Shown piece by piece: positions 19,361 through 26,726 of a stretch of 47,339 nt of DNA. Where the stretch lies: assembly GCA_021163765.1 (NCBI GenBank), contig JAGGTK010000089.1, positions 1-47,339 of the forward strand. Reading direction: 5' to 3'. This DNA comes from a bacterium. Its GTDB lineage: Bacteria; 4484-113. Numbering within the stretch: the first letter of the stretch is position 1; every line of letters begins with the position of its first letter. The notes below the pieces were generated by a model. That model was not told where the DNA came from, ran no database searches, and saw only the letters and a program-made list of their open reading frames with translations. A program made the translations under genes and the position numbers.

Positions 19361-20031
19361 TAAAGTTTGTTGACGTACATCTGGCCTACTCCGCTAGCAC
19401 GCCAGCGTTACGCGGCATCGACCTGCACATCCAGAAACAGGATTTCGTCTTCCTCGTCGGCAGCACCGGAGGCGGCAAGAGCTCGCTGCTGAGGTGTGTT
19501 TATCGAGAGATAGTGCCGCAGAGCGGGAAAGTCTTTGTGTTTAAAAAAGACCTGACGAAGATGCCCTTACGAGAGATACCCTTTCTTCGGCGGCGCATCG
19601 GCGTTATCTTCCAGGATTTCCTGCTGCTTCCCCAGAAGACCGTCTACGGCAACGTGTCGTACGCGCTGGAGGTGCGCGGCGCGCCTATGAAGGTGCTGCG
19701 GCAGCGCGTGCCGGAAGTTCTCGAATGGGTCGGGCTGTCGCGCAAGCTGAAGTCCTATCCGGACGAGCTTTCGGGCGGCGAGCAGCAACGCGTCTGCATC
19801 GCCCGCGCGCTGGTAAACAAGCCCGACATTCTCCTCGCCGACGAGCCCACCGGCAACCTCGATCCGGAAACCAGCATCGGCATCGTAGAGATCCTGCAGC
19901 GGGTGAACGTACGCGGCACGACGCTTATTGTCGCCACGCATGACGAAAACATCGTGAACCAGTTCCGCACCCGAACCGTCCGATTAGAGCATGGCAAAAT
20001 AACCTCTGACAGGCACGAAGGTGGTTACTAG
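19357..20031 (+). CDS. ftsE: Cell division ATP-binding protein FtsE
   Basis: 224 residues, an ABC ATPase. Walker A is GSTGGGKSS (about 36-44), the signature is LSGGEQQRV, Walker B is [12 protein letters not shown], and the switch histidine is in VATHDEN. With FtsX it forms a mechanotransmitting complex at the septum that activates periplasmic amidase activators. The start ATG overlaps the glycosyltransferase stop (ATGA), and the end overlaps ftsX by 11 bases, so the subunits are probably made in step. Confidence 0.96.
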   Translation: MIKFVDVHLAYSASTPALRGIDLHIQKQDFVFLVGSTGGGKSSLLRCVYREIVPQSGKVFVFKKDLTKMPLREIPFLRRRIGVIFQDFLLLPQKTVYGNVSYALEVRGAPMKVLRQRVPEVLEWVGLSRKLKSYPDELSGGEQQRVCIARALVNKPDILLADEPTGNLDPETSIGIVEILQRVNVRGTTLIVATHDENIVNQFRTRTVRLEHGKITSDRHEGGY

Positions 20032-20950
20032 CTTTTCCGGCATACGGTTTTTCTTCAAGGAGTTCGCCGAGAACCTCCGGCGCAATCCCTTCGTTGGCCT
20101 GACGCACGGCTTGCAGGTTATCATCTCGCTCATGGTGCTCGGCTTCTTCATCATGCTTATGGTGTTTATCGGAGCGTTTTTGTTCTCGCTGCGCAATATG
20201 GTGGAAGTTTACGCCTTCCTGCAGACGGACCTGCCGGCCGAACGCTACGTGGAGATCGACAAGATGCTGCGCGATATGCCAAACGTGAAGGAGTTGCAGT
20301 ATATCAGCCGGGAGGACGCGCTTAAGAAGTTCTCCGAGAGCTACCACATCAGCGTCGAAGATATCCTCGAATACAACCCGCTGCCGCCGACCTACATCCT
20401 GCGCCCAATAGACGTGACTAAAATCGAGAGTCTTGCGTCCCAGCTTGAAGACATTGACGGGATGTGGCAGGTGCGCTACGGGCGCAAGGAAGTGACCTCC
20501 CTGATGAAGGTGCTCGTGGGCGTGCAAATCGTGTTCGCACTCACAATGATACTGCTGCTCTCAGCCACATTCTCGTCCATAAACAATATCATTCGGATGT
20601 CTGTCTACAGCCGCCGCCGGGAAATCCGGATTATGCAGCTTGTCGGGGCGACGAACTGGTTCATCAGGTGGCCGTTTATTATTGAGGGCGCATTCTTCGG
20701 AGTCATCGGCGCGCTGGCGGCTGTGCTCATCATCTACCTGATAGGGGAAGCGGTCTACTCGTTACTGGCCACGCTCCAGATATTCCTTCCCACCCTGGTG
20801 GATGTGAAAGTCATGTTCGGCCTGCTGGCGCTGGGCATGGTGGTGGCGGGGCTGCTCATCGGGGTCGTAAGCAGCCTGACCGCGTCCAACCGCTTCCTCA
20901 GCACCGAGATGCGCCGCATCGAAGAAATGCGCAACCTGGAGGTTGTATGA
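20021..20950 (+). CDS. ftsX: Cell division protein FtsX
   Basis: 309 residues. An N-terminal membrane helix (about 28-60) precedes an extracytoplasmic domain with [13 protein letters not shown], and three further helices lie in the last 130 residues, giving the FtsX/MacB permease layout. It starts with GTG inside the end of ftsE. It transmits FtsE ATPase state to an outside peptidoglycan hydrolase or activator. The next gene, an M23 coiled-coil protein, is the natural partner. It overlaps that gene (ATGA). Confidence 0.94.
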   Translation: MVTSFSGIRFFFKEFAENLRRNPFVGLTHGLQVIISLMVLGFFIMLMVFIGAFLFSLRNMVEVYAFLQTDLPAERYVEIDKMLRDMPNVKELQYISREDALKKFSESYHISVEDILEYNPLPPTYILRPIDVTKIESLASQLEDIDGMWQVRYGRKEVTSLMKVLVGVQIVFALTMILLLSATFSSINNIIRMSVYSRRREIRIMQLVGATNWFIRWPFIIEGAFFGVIGALAAVLIIYLIGEAVYSLLATLQIFLPTLVDVKVMFGLLALGMVVAGLLIGVVSSLTASNRFLSTEMRRIEEMRNLEVV

Positions 20951-22092
20951 TGGCAGCTTCCATCGGAAAGAGACTTCTGGCAGGCCTGCTGGTTGTGGTT
21001 TTGGGTTCCGCGCTTGCCAGTTCCCCGCTGGGAGCCGCTTCGTCGTACACCTCCGGCAGCGCCAAGCAGCGGCAGAACGAAATCCGGAGCCAGAAGAAAA
21101 GGATTGAGAGCAAGATCCGCCAGTTGCGGCGCGAAGAAACCTCCCTGTCCGACCAGATGCGGGAGCTCGACGAGCGCGCGGCCAGCCTGGACCTGAGCCT
21201 GCAGCAGCTCAATCACGACCTCAAGGTGAAACAGGACGAACTCGAGACAATCAAGGAAGAGCTCGCTGAGGTTAAGACTGAACTTGAACGGCGCAAACGA
21301 CTGGTCGCCGAGCGCGTTACAAACATCTATATGCAGGGGGAGCTGACTTACCTCGATCTGCTGTTTAACGCCAAGGACTTCCGCGAGTTCATAAACCGGG
21401 CGTTTTACCTTAACCTCATTTTCGAGAAGGACCAGGAGCTGTACGACAGCGTCCGGATCAAGAAGGAAGAGGTTGCCCGGAGCAAGCTGGAGATGGAATC
21501 GGCCATCACGGAAATCGCTTCAGACCGCGACAAGCTACAGGAGCAGAATCTGGAGATAAGCCGCGTCCGGGAGGAAAAATCGGCCCTGCTTCGAACAATC
21601 TCTCGGGATAAGGTTCTCGCTGAGAGACAGATCAGGGAGCTGGAAGAAGAGAGCAAGCGCATCACCCGGTTCCTGCAATCGCTCACCGGAGGATACACCG
21701 GCAAGTGGACGAGCAAGTTCTTAAAGCCCTGCAGCGGGCGCATCACCAGCCCCTACGGCTGGCGCATCCACCCGATCACAAAAAGGCGGCAGTTCCATAC
21801 CGGTATTGATATCGCTGCACCTTACCGGACGCCAATCAAGGCGGGAGGAGACGGAAAGGTCGTCTACGTTGGACGGCGAGGAGGCTACGGGAACACGGTT
21901 ATCATCGACCACGGCGGCGGCCTGGCTACGCTTTACGGCCATTGTAGCGGCTTTGCAGTATCGAATGGGACTATAGTCAAAGCCGGCCAGGTTATCGCCT
22001 ATGTGGGAAGCACCGGCATGTCAACCGGCAACCACGTCCATTTCGAAGTTCGCAGAAACGGCCATCATGTAGACCCAATGTCGGTTATGTAA
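20947..22092 (+). CDS. EnvC/PcsB-type coiled-coil M23 peptidase-family protein
   Basis: 381 residues. A signal peptide (about 1-30, LLAGLLVVVLGSALASSPLGAA) is followed by a long coiled coil (about 35-245), then a LytM/M23 domain. The zinc ligands are intact: HTGIDIAAP supplies H and D, and HVHFEVR gives the late HxH. It could therefore be an active endopeptidase rather than a degenerate activator like EnvC. Direct coupling to ftsE-ftsX indicates that FtsX controls it at the septum, as with EnvC in E. coli and PcsB in streptococci. The start is either ATG at 20947 or the next at 20950. Confidence 0.92.
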   Translation: MMAASIGKRLLAGLLVVVLGSALASSPLGAASSYTSGSAKQRQNEIRSQKKRIESKIRQLRREETSLSDQMRELDERAASLDLSLQQLNHDLKVKQDELETIKEELAEVKTELERRKRLVAERVTNIYMQGELTYLDLLFNAKDFREFINRAFYLNLIFEKDQELYDSVRIKKEEVARSKLEMESAITEIASDRDKLQEQNLEISRVREEKSALLRTISRDKVLAERQIRELEEESKRITRFLQSLTGGYTGKWTSKFLKPCSGRITSPYGWRIHPITKRRQFHTGIDIAAPYRTPIKAGGDGKVVYVGRRGGYGNTVIIDHGGGLATLYGHCSGFAVSNGTIVKAGQVIAYVGSTGMSTGNHVHFEVRRNGHHVDPMSVM

Positions 22093-22131
22093 CGATATGC
22101 CGCCGGAGACGACAGACCACTGGAGTGAGTA

Positions 22132-23469
22132 ATGAAACTGGACGATAGAAAATTGCTGAAGCTCTTACTGGGAGTCCTTATCGTTGTGGTAGTTTTCACC
22201 TCATACGTCCTGGGCCAGGTCAGCGTCGCAAAAGGCTCAGACAGTATGTGGGACTTCATGTTCCGCCCGCGCGCAGAGTCCAAACTCGACCTTGTCGGGC
22301 GGACGCTGGCGATAATCATGACCCAGTACCAGACGCCCATCGAGGACGACTCACAGCTCATCTATGGCGCGATTGAAGGGATGATGAACACCCTCCACAA
22401 ACCCCCGTGGGATGATCCATATTCGGGTTTCCTGGGCCCTGAGACCTGGCATTCCCTCAAAGCGACCACCGAGGGAAGCTACGCGGGCGTAGGAATCCTC
22501 ATCGGCTACGACCTGTATCGCCCGTTCCCGGCTATAGTAACGGTTTTCCCCGATGGCCCCGCGGACACCGAGGGCGTTCACGAAAAGGACCTAATCATTG
22601 AAGTCGACGGCGTGAGCACTCAGGACATGCTGCTGGACGAAGTCGCGGCGCTCATCCGCGGCGAAGTCGGCACTGAAGTGACGATCACCGTCACGCGGGA
22701 AAATGTGCCTGAGCCAGTGCCCTTCGTCCTTGAACGCGCTCTTGTTGACGTCCACACCGTTACCGAGCACCGTGTGCTGGAGGACGGCGCGGGCTACATC
22801 CGTATCGCAACATTCGGTGAGACGACGCCAGCGGAGGTTGAAGAGGTCGTCGCCGGCTTCGCCGACAGCGGCGTCGAACGCCTTATCATCGACCTGCGCA
22901 ACAATGGCGGCGGCTTGCTCCTGGGAGCCGTTGGTGTTGCCAACCTATTCATCAAGGACGGCCTGATAGTGAGCGTGGAGTCTCGAAATGCCCCGCCCAA
23001 ACGCCATATGGCCGATCCCGAAAGCAAGAAATACGACTTCGCTATCGCAGTCCTTACGAGCCCGCACACTGCAAGCGCCTCGGAAGTCCTTGCAGGCGCA
23101 CTGCGCGATCACGGCCTTGCCACGCTTGTCGGCGAGCAGACCTTCGGTAAAGGTGTCGTACAGGAAGTGAGCCCGCTGGATGACGACAATGTAGCCCTGG
23201 CGCTGACCATCGGCCGCTACCTCACGCCGCTGGGGCACGACCTGGGCGGCACGGGCCTTGAGCCTGATATAGTGCTCAGTTACGAAGACTACAAGGAACG
23301 AGACCCCAAGCTGGCGCGGCTGGAGGCGAAGGTGCAAGGCAAGCAGGAGGAGCTGCTCGCGGTCACCGACGAGCTTATGCAGCACCTGCAGGCGAACGAC
23401 TACCAGCTTAAAGCGGCGCAGGAATCGCTGCTGGAGCGACCCGGAAATCAGTCTGACATAGTCACCTAG
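22132..23469 (+). CDS. S41 C-terminal processing protease (CtpA-like)
   Basis: 445 residues. An N-terminal membrane anchor (about 13-32) leads to an S41 N-terminal segment, a PDZ domain (about 125-200, YAGVGILIGYD and VFPDGPADTEGVHEKDLIIEVDG), and the peptidase core. The core has DLRNNGGGLL, the serine region HTASASEVLAGAL, and the lysine in TFGKGVVQ about 25 residues later, the expected Ser-Lys dyad. The tail is a helical segment of about 60 residues. It acts outside the plasma membrane. A ribosome-binding site GGAG precedes the ATG. Next to an M23 factor it may trim peptidoglycan enzymes, but this is inference. Confidence 0.93.
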   Translation: MKLDDRKLLKLLLGVLIVVVVFTSYVLGQVSVAKGSDSMWDFMFRPRAESKLDLVGRTLAIIMTQYQTPIEDDSQLIYGAIEGMMNTLHKPPWDDPYSGFLGPETWHSLKATTEGSYAGVGILIGYDLYRPFPAIVTVFPDGPADTEGVHEKDLIIEVDGVSTQDMLLDEVAALIRGEVGTEVTITVTRENVPEPVPFVLERALVDVHTVTEHRVLEDGAGYIRIATFGETTPAEVEEVVAGFADSGVERLIIDLRNNGGGLLLGAVGVANLFIKDGLIVSVESRNAPPKRHMADPESKKYDFAIAVLTSPHTASASEVLAGALRDHGLATLVGEQTFGKGVVQEVSPLDDDNVALALTIGRYLTPLGHDLGGTGLEPDIVLSYEDYKERDPKLARLEAKVQGKQEELLAVTDELMQHLQANDYQLKAAQESLLERPGNQSDIVT

Positions 23470-23484
23470 ACATGGAGGAATCCA

Positions 23485-24003
23485 ATGGATGAAATGAAAA
23501 CCCCGTCGGATATAGGCATCCTGGAAGACCAGCGCATTGCCATACTTATCGACGTGCAGAATATGTTTTATTCCGCGCTCAACATCTACAAGAAAAAGCT
23601 CAACTTTGAGGAGCTTTTGAAGGTAACGATCCGCGGTCGCCGGCCTACGCGCGCCATCGCGTACATCGTGCAATCGCCTGAGGTTGACCAGAGCAAGTTC
23701 AAGGACTTCCTGCTCAGCATCGGCGTTGAGATAAAGAGCAAGAAGCTGAAAGTCCGCCCTGACGGGACAACCAAGGGCGACTGGGATATGGGGATGGCAA
23801 TCGACGCGATCAACCTGGCACAGAAGGTTGACGTCATCGCCCTCGTAAGCGGCGACGGCGACTTCGTGGCGCTGGTGGAGAAACTGAAGGCGCTGGGAGT
23901 GCGCGTGGAAGTCTATTCCTTTCCCAGCTCCACCGCGGATGAGCTGCGCGACTCCGCCGATTACCACCATCCGCTGGATGCGGAGGTGTTGCTGTACTCG
24001 TGA
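23485..24003 (+). CDS. NYN-domain (LabA/DUF88-like) protein
   Basis: 172 residues with the PIN-like NYN fold. Acidic residues that would bind metal are in ILIDVQNMF (about 17-25), GDWDMGMAIDA (about 94-104) and LVSGDGDFVALVE (about 115-127). The family is predicted to be RNA-cleaving, but for most members no substrate is known, and I assign none here. It starts 15 bases after ctpA with GGAGG upstream, and its stop overlaps the next start (GTGA). The ATG at 23494 is an alternative start. Confidence 0.85.
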   Translation: MDEMKTPSDIGILEDQRIAILIDVQNMFYSALNIYKKKLNFEELLKVTIRGRRPTRAIAYIVQSPEVDQSKFKDFLLSIGVEIKSKKLKVRPDGTTKGDWDMGMAIDAINLAQKVDVIALVSGDGDFVALVEKLKALGVRVEVYSFPSSTADELRDSADYHHPLDAEVLLYS

Positions 24004-25082
24004 GGCTACGCGTTCTTACACCATCCCTGGCGCTCGCCGCAGCGCTAGCGCTGCCTATGGCGCATCCCTCGGCTGACACCGGAAGCGGGCGACAACCCCG
24101 CCTGGAAATAGTCCGCGCTGCGACTGCGCGCATAGTATTCCGCGAGGGGCAGCATATGGCGCTCTTCACAGGAGCAGAGCTGGCCTACGGCGAGCTGACG
24201 CTCATTGCTGAGAGGATTGAGCACAACTCGCTTGAGCAAACCGTGACGCTCAGCGGCGCGGTCCGACTTCACACGTCTGAATACACGCTAAACACGGCTG
24301 AGTGTTCCGTTGACCTTGCGACAGGACACGTGTCCGCGGACAGCGGCCTGGAACTTATTAATACCGCCGAAGGCGTGACGCTGACAGCGGAGCGCGGCAG
24401 CTTCTGGGCGGAGCCGGCTGGTAACCGCGTGCTGCGCGCCGAGCTTGCGGGCGGCATCATTGCCCAATGGGACAAGGGCATCACGCTGCAAGGCGGCCTG
24501 CTTGAATCGGACTTCGTAAGGCGCGAGCATTTTCTGGCGGGCGGCTTCACCGCGACTGTAAGCCCGGCGCTGCTCCCGCCACCGCTTAGCAAACTTTCAG
24601 GTGGCGAGCTGATTCTCGCCGGCAGGGATCTGACTGCACGGCTGGAAGAGGGGATGCCTGAGAGATTCCACGTCGCCGCCAGCGCAGTCAGGATAGACGG
24701 GGAAAAGCTGGGGCTTTGCGGCCCCGATCTGAAAGCGCGGCTCACGCTCGCCGATGATGGCGAGCCGCTGGCGGAGAATGGGATGCTCTGCCTGTCCGGT
24801 TCGGCAGGCGAGCCCGTGTCAGGCTGGCTCCTGGACGAGCAGGGGGAACGCGTTTCCTTCTCGGCGCAAAGCATTGAGAAGGCCGCCGGGTCGAACGAGC
24901 TTGTCCTTAAAAAAGATGTCCTTGTGACTGGCCCGGATTTTAGCCTGCGCGCCCAGGCCGTGTCGGTTTTTCAGGAAGAGCAGGGCTTCAGGGTGACGAT
25001 ACCGCAGCGGTTTCGCGTGGTTATATCACCTAAGGCCTTGCAGATGCGCAGCAGCCTAAGCGACCGTTCCAAGGACGCTTAA
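24000..25082 (+). CDS. OstA/LptA-like exported protein
   Basis: 360 residues with a signal peptide (about 1-25, VLTPSLALAAALALPMAHPSA). The central part shows repeating beta-strand motifs such as ALFTGAELAYGELTLIAERIEH, split as ALFTGAELAYGE and LTLIAERIEH, then TVTLSGAVRLHT. These resemble the beta-jellyroll of OstA/LptA/LptD-N proteins that carry lipopolysaccharide across the periplasm. The resemblance is by pattern and not certain. If right, it argues for an outer membrane. It begins with GTG overlapping the NYN gene. Its TAA overlaps the rplI stop on the other strand within one TTAA. Confidence 0.65.
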   Translation: MRLRVLTPSLALAAALALPMAHPSADTGSGRQPRLEIVRAATARIVFREGQHMALFTGAELAYGELTLIAERIEHNSLEQTVTLSGAVRLHTSEYTLNTAECSVDLATGHVSADSGLELINTAEGVTLTAERGSFWAEPAGNRVLRAELAGGIIAQWDKGITLQGGLLESDFVRREHFLAGGFTATVSPALLPPPLSKLSGGELILAGRDLTARLEEGMPERFHVAASAVRIDGEKLGLCGPDLKARLTLADDGEPLAENGMLCLSGSAGEPVSGWLLDEQGERVSFSAQSIEKAAGSNELVLKKDVLVTGPDFSLRAQAVSVFQEEQGFRVTIPQRFRVVISPKALQMRSSLSDRSKDA

Positions 25083-25705
25083 GCGCCGAGCTGTTCTTCA
25101 ATCAGCGAGCCCTCGTCTTCCCGGGCTGCTTCGGCTTTTTCAACGCCCTCCGCCGGCGACTGGGCTTCCGTTCCGGTTTCCCCGCGTTCCGCGGGCGTTT
25201 CCTCACGCCCCGCCGGTTCCTGGTGTTCCGGCGGTTCCTTAACCGCTCCCGGCTGAGCGCTCTCGTCCACAACTTCAACGGTAACCGTTGCCTCTATTTC
25301 CGTGCCGCCCTTAAGCTTTACCTCGTACGTGCCCAGATACCTGATGGGTTCCTCAAGCGCTATATACCGCCGGTCAATCTCAAGGTCGAACAGCTCCTTT
25401 ATCTTCTCGGACAGCAGCAAAGAGGTCACAGCACCGAATATCTTGGTCTCGCCGCCGACCTTCATAGGCACGGCTATCGTCTTACCGTCAACCGCTGCAA
25501 TCTTGTCCTTGACTTCCGAGACACGCTTCATGCGCCGGACCTCACCCGCCCGGCGTATGCTCTCAATGCGGTTCAGGCCGTCGCGCGTCGCCAGCTGCGC
25601 GTATCCCTTCGGGATGAGGAAGTTGCGTCCGTAACCGTCCTTTACCCTGACGATGTCGCCCGCTTCGCCCAAGCCTAGAACATCATCAAGCAGGATTACC
25701 TCCAT
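25079..25705 (-). CDS. rplI: Ribosomal protein bL9 with an acidic tail
   Basis: 208 residues; the family is usually about 150. The start is at 25705 (MEVILLDDVLGLGEAGDIV), after GGAGAGAA. The N-terminal domain has VKDGYGRNFLIPKGYA, which binds 23S rRNA domain V, and the C-terminal domain ends near residue 148. About 60 extra residues follow, rich in Glu, Pro, Ala and Gly (for example EPPEHQEPAGREETPAERG), ending LIEEQLGA. This tail parallels that on L11. It follows rpsR after 25 bases. An upstream in-frame start at 25816 overlaps rpsR and is not used. Confidence 0.95.
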   Translation of the reverse strand: MEVILLDDVLGLGEAGDIVRVKDGYGRNFLIPKGYAQLATRDGLNRIESIRRAGEVRRMKRVSEVKDKIAAVDGKTIAVPMKVGGETKIFGAVTSLLLSEKIKELFDLEIDRRYIALEEPIRYLGTYEVKLKGGTEIEATVTVEVVDESAQPGAVKEPPEHQEPAGREETPAERGETGTEAQSPAEGVEKAEAAREDEGSLIEEQLGA

Positions 25706-25730
25706 CGCGTTCTCTCCTTTCAGCCTTCGG

Positions 25731-25961
25731 CTAGCGTTTAGTGTACGGGAGCAGCGCCATATAGCGCGCTTGCTTAATCGCCCGCACCAGCATCCGCTGG
25801 TGCTTCGCGCAGACACCGGTGCGGCGGCGCGGCATCAGCTTGCCGCGGTCGCTGATAAATTTCTGCAACAGCGCGACCACCTTGTAATCTATCGGAAGTT
25901 GCGGCTCGACGCAGAACGTACAGACTTTCGACTGGCGGAAACGGCGGAAGGTAGCACGCAT
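25731..25961 (-). CDS. rpsR: Ribosomal protein bS18
   Basis: 76 residues. It has the zinc-type cysteines CTFC, the [18 protein letters not shown] core, and the ARYMALLPY end that is near-universal in S18. It binds the platform of the small subunit next to S6. The start overlaps the rpsF stop by one base (TAATG on the minus strand). In many bacteria ssb lies between rpsF and rpsR; it is absent here. Confidence 0.97.
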   Translation of the reverse strand: MRATFRRFRQSKVCTFCVEPQLPIDYKVVALLQKFISDRGKLMPRRRTGVCAKHQRMLVRAIKQARYMALLPYTKR

Positions 25962-26305
25962 TACTTATCCTCTCCCTTCGCCTTGGCACGCACCATTCCC
26001 GGATATTTGGCCACATCAAGGACCAGATAACGCAGGCACTGCTCGTCGTAGCGCAGCAGATAATCAAGATCCGGCAGCAGCGCTTTGTCAGCAACGAAGC
26101 GCAGGACCACATAGAGCCCTTCTTCGTGCTTCTTTACGGGGAATGCGAGCCGGCGCTTCTTCCAGCGATTCACCGACGTCATCTTGCCGCCGTGCTCGCC
26201 GATTACGGACTCCATCCGCTTAACGCGCTCCCCGATAGCCTCATCGTCGAGGTCCGGGTTGAACAGTGCAATTGTCTCGTATAGTTTAGCCCCAGTGTCC
26301 GCCAA
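25961..26305 (-). CDS. rpsF: Ribosomal protein bS6
   Basis: 114 residues. [17 protein letters not shown] and the [20 protein letters not shown] strand pair are typical (shown as RRLAFPVKK and [11 protein letters not shown]). The start is a TTG at 26305, seven bases after AGGAG; no ATG fits the family N-terminus better. It binds 16S rRNA with S18 on the platform. It heads rpsF-rpsR-rplI from the promoter at 26339-26367. Confidence 0.95.
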   Translation of the reverse strand: MADTGAKLYETIALFNPDLDDEAIGERVKRMESVIGEHGGKMTSVNRWKKRRLAFPVKKHEEGLYVVLRFVADKALLPDLDYLLRYDEQCLRYLVLDVAKYPGMVRAKAKGEDK

Positions 26306-26338
26306 GAACGTTCTCCTGTGCGCAAGGCGCGAACGAGT

Positions 26339-26367
26339 TATATATCACACTTGAGCCGCCGCTTCAA
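26339..26367 (-). promoter_or_regulatory. Promoter of rpsF-rpsR-rplI
   Basis: On the minus strand the -35 TTGAAG (26367-26362) and -10 TATATA (26344-26339) are 17 bp apart. The predicted start is about 27 bases before the rpsF TTG. It lies back to back with the rpsT promoter in a 133-bp divergent spacer. Confidence 0.7.
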
Positions 26368-26385
26368 GCGCGGCAGTGCGGGAGA

Positions 26386-26413
26386 TTGACTTTGCCGCCT
26401 TGAAGCGTATAAT
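26386..26413 (+). promoter_or_regulatory. Promoter of rpsT
   Basis: TTGACT (26386-26391) and a perfect TATAAT (26408-26413) with a 16-bp spacer. The predicted start at about 26420 leaves a leader of about 19 bases with GAGG before the ATG. A strong sigma70-type match. Confidence 0.85.
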
Positions 26414-26438
26414 AGCGCCGCACTCTTTTGAGGCAAAT

Positions 26439-26726
26439 ATGGCGAACACCAAGAGCGCAAAGAAGAGTATTCTGATTTACCAGCGCAACAATGCGCGCAA
26501 CAAGCACTTCCGCACGGCCATGCGCACCGCTGTGAAGAAGTTCCTTGCGGTGCTTGAAACGACGTCAGACCCCGCCGAAGCACGCGCAGCGCTGCGCAAC
26601 GCCCAGCGGGTCATCAACCGGACGGTCAGCAAGGGAGTAATCAAGAAGCAGACTTCGGCCCGCAAGATCTCGCGGCTGCAGAAGCACTTTAATGCGAAGT
26701 TCGGACAGGCCGCGAAGCCGGGCTAG
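26439..26726 (+). CDS. rpsT: Ribosomal protein bS20
   Basis: 95 residues, lysine/arginine-rich and helical, with MANTKSAKKSILIYQRNNAR at the start and KGVIKKQTSARKISRLQKHF near the end. It binds the bottom of the 16S body. The ATG at 26439 is chosen; an in-frame upstream start at 26376 would run through the promoter. Its TAG and the comEC stop on the opposite strand share the four bases CTAG. Confidence 0.96.
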   Translation: MANTKSAKKSILIYQRNNARNKHFRTAMRTAVKKFLAVLETTSDPAEARAALRNAQRVINRTVSKGVIKKQTSARKISRLQKHFNAKFGQAAKPG

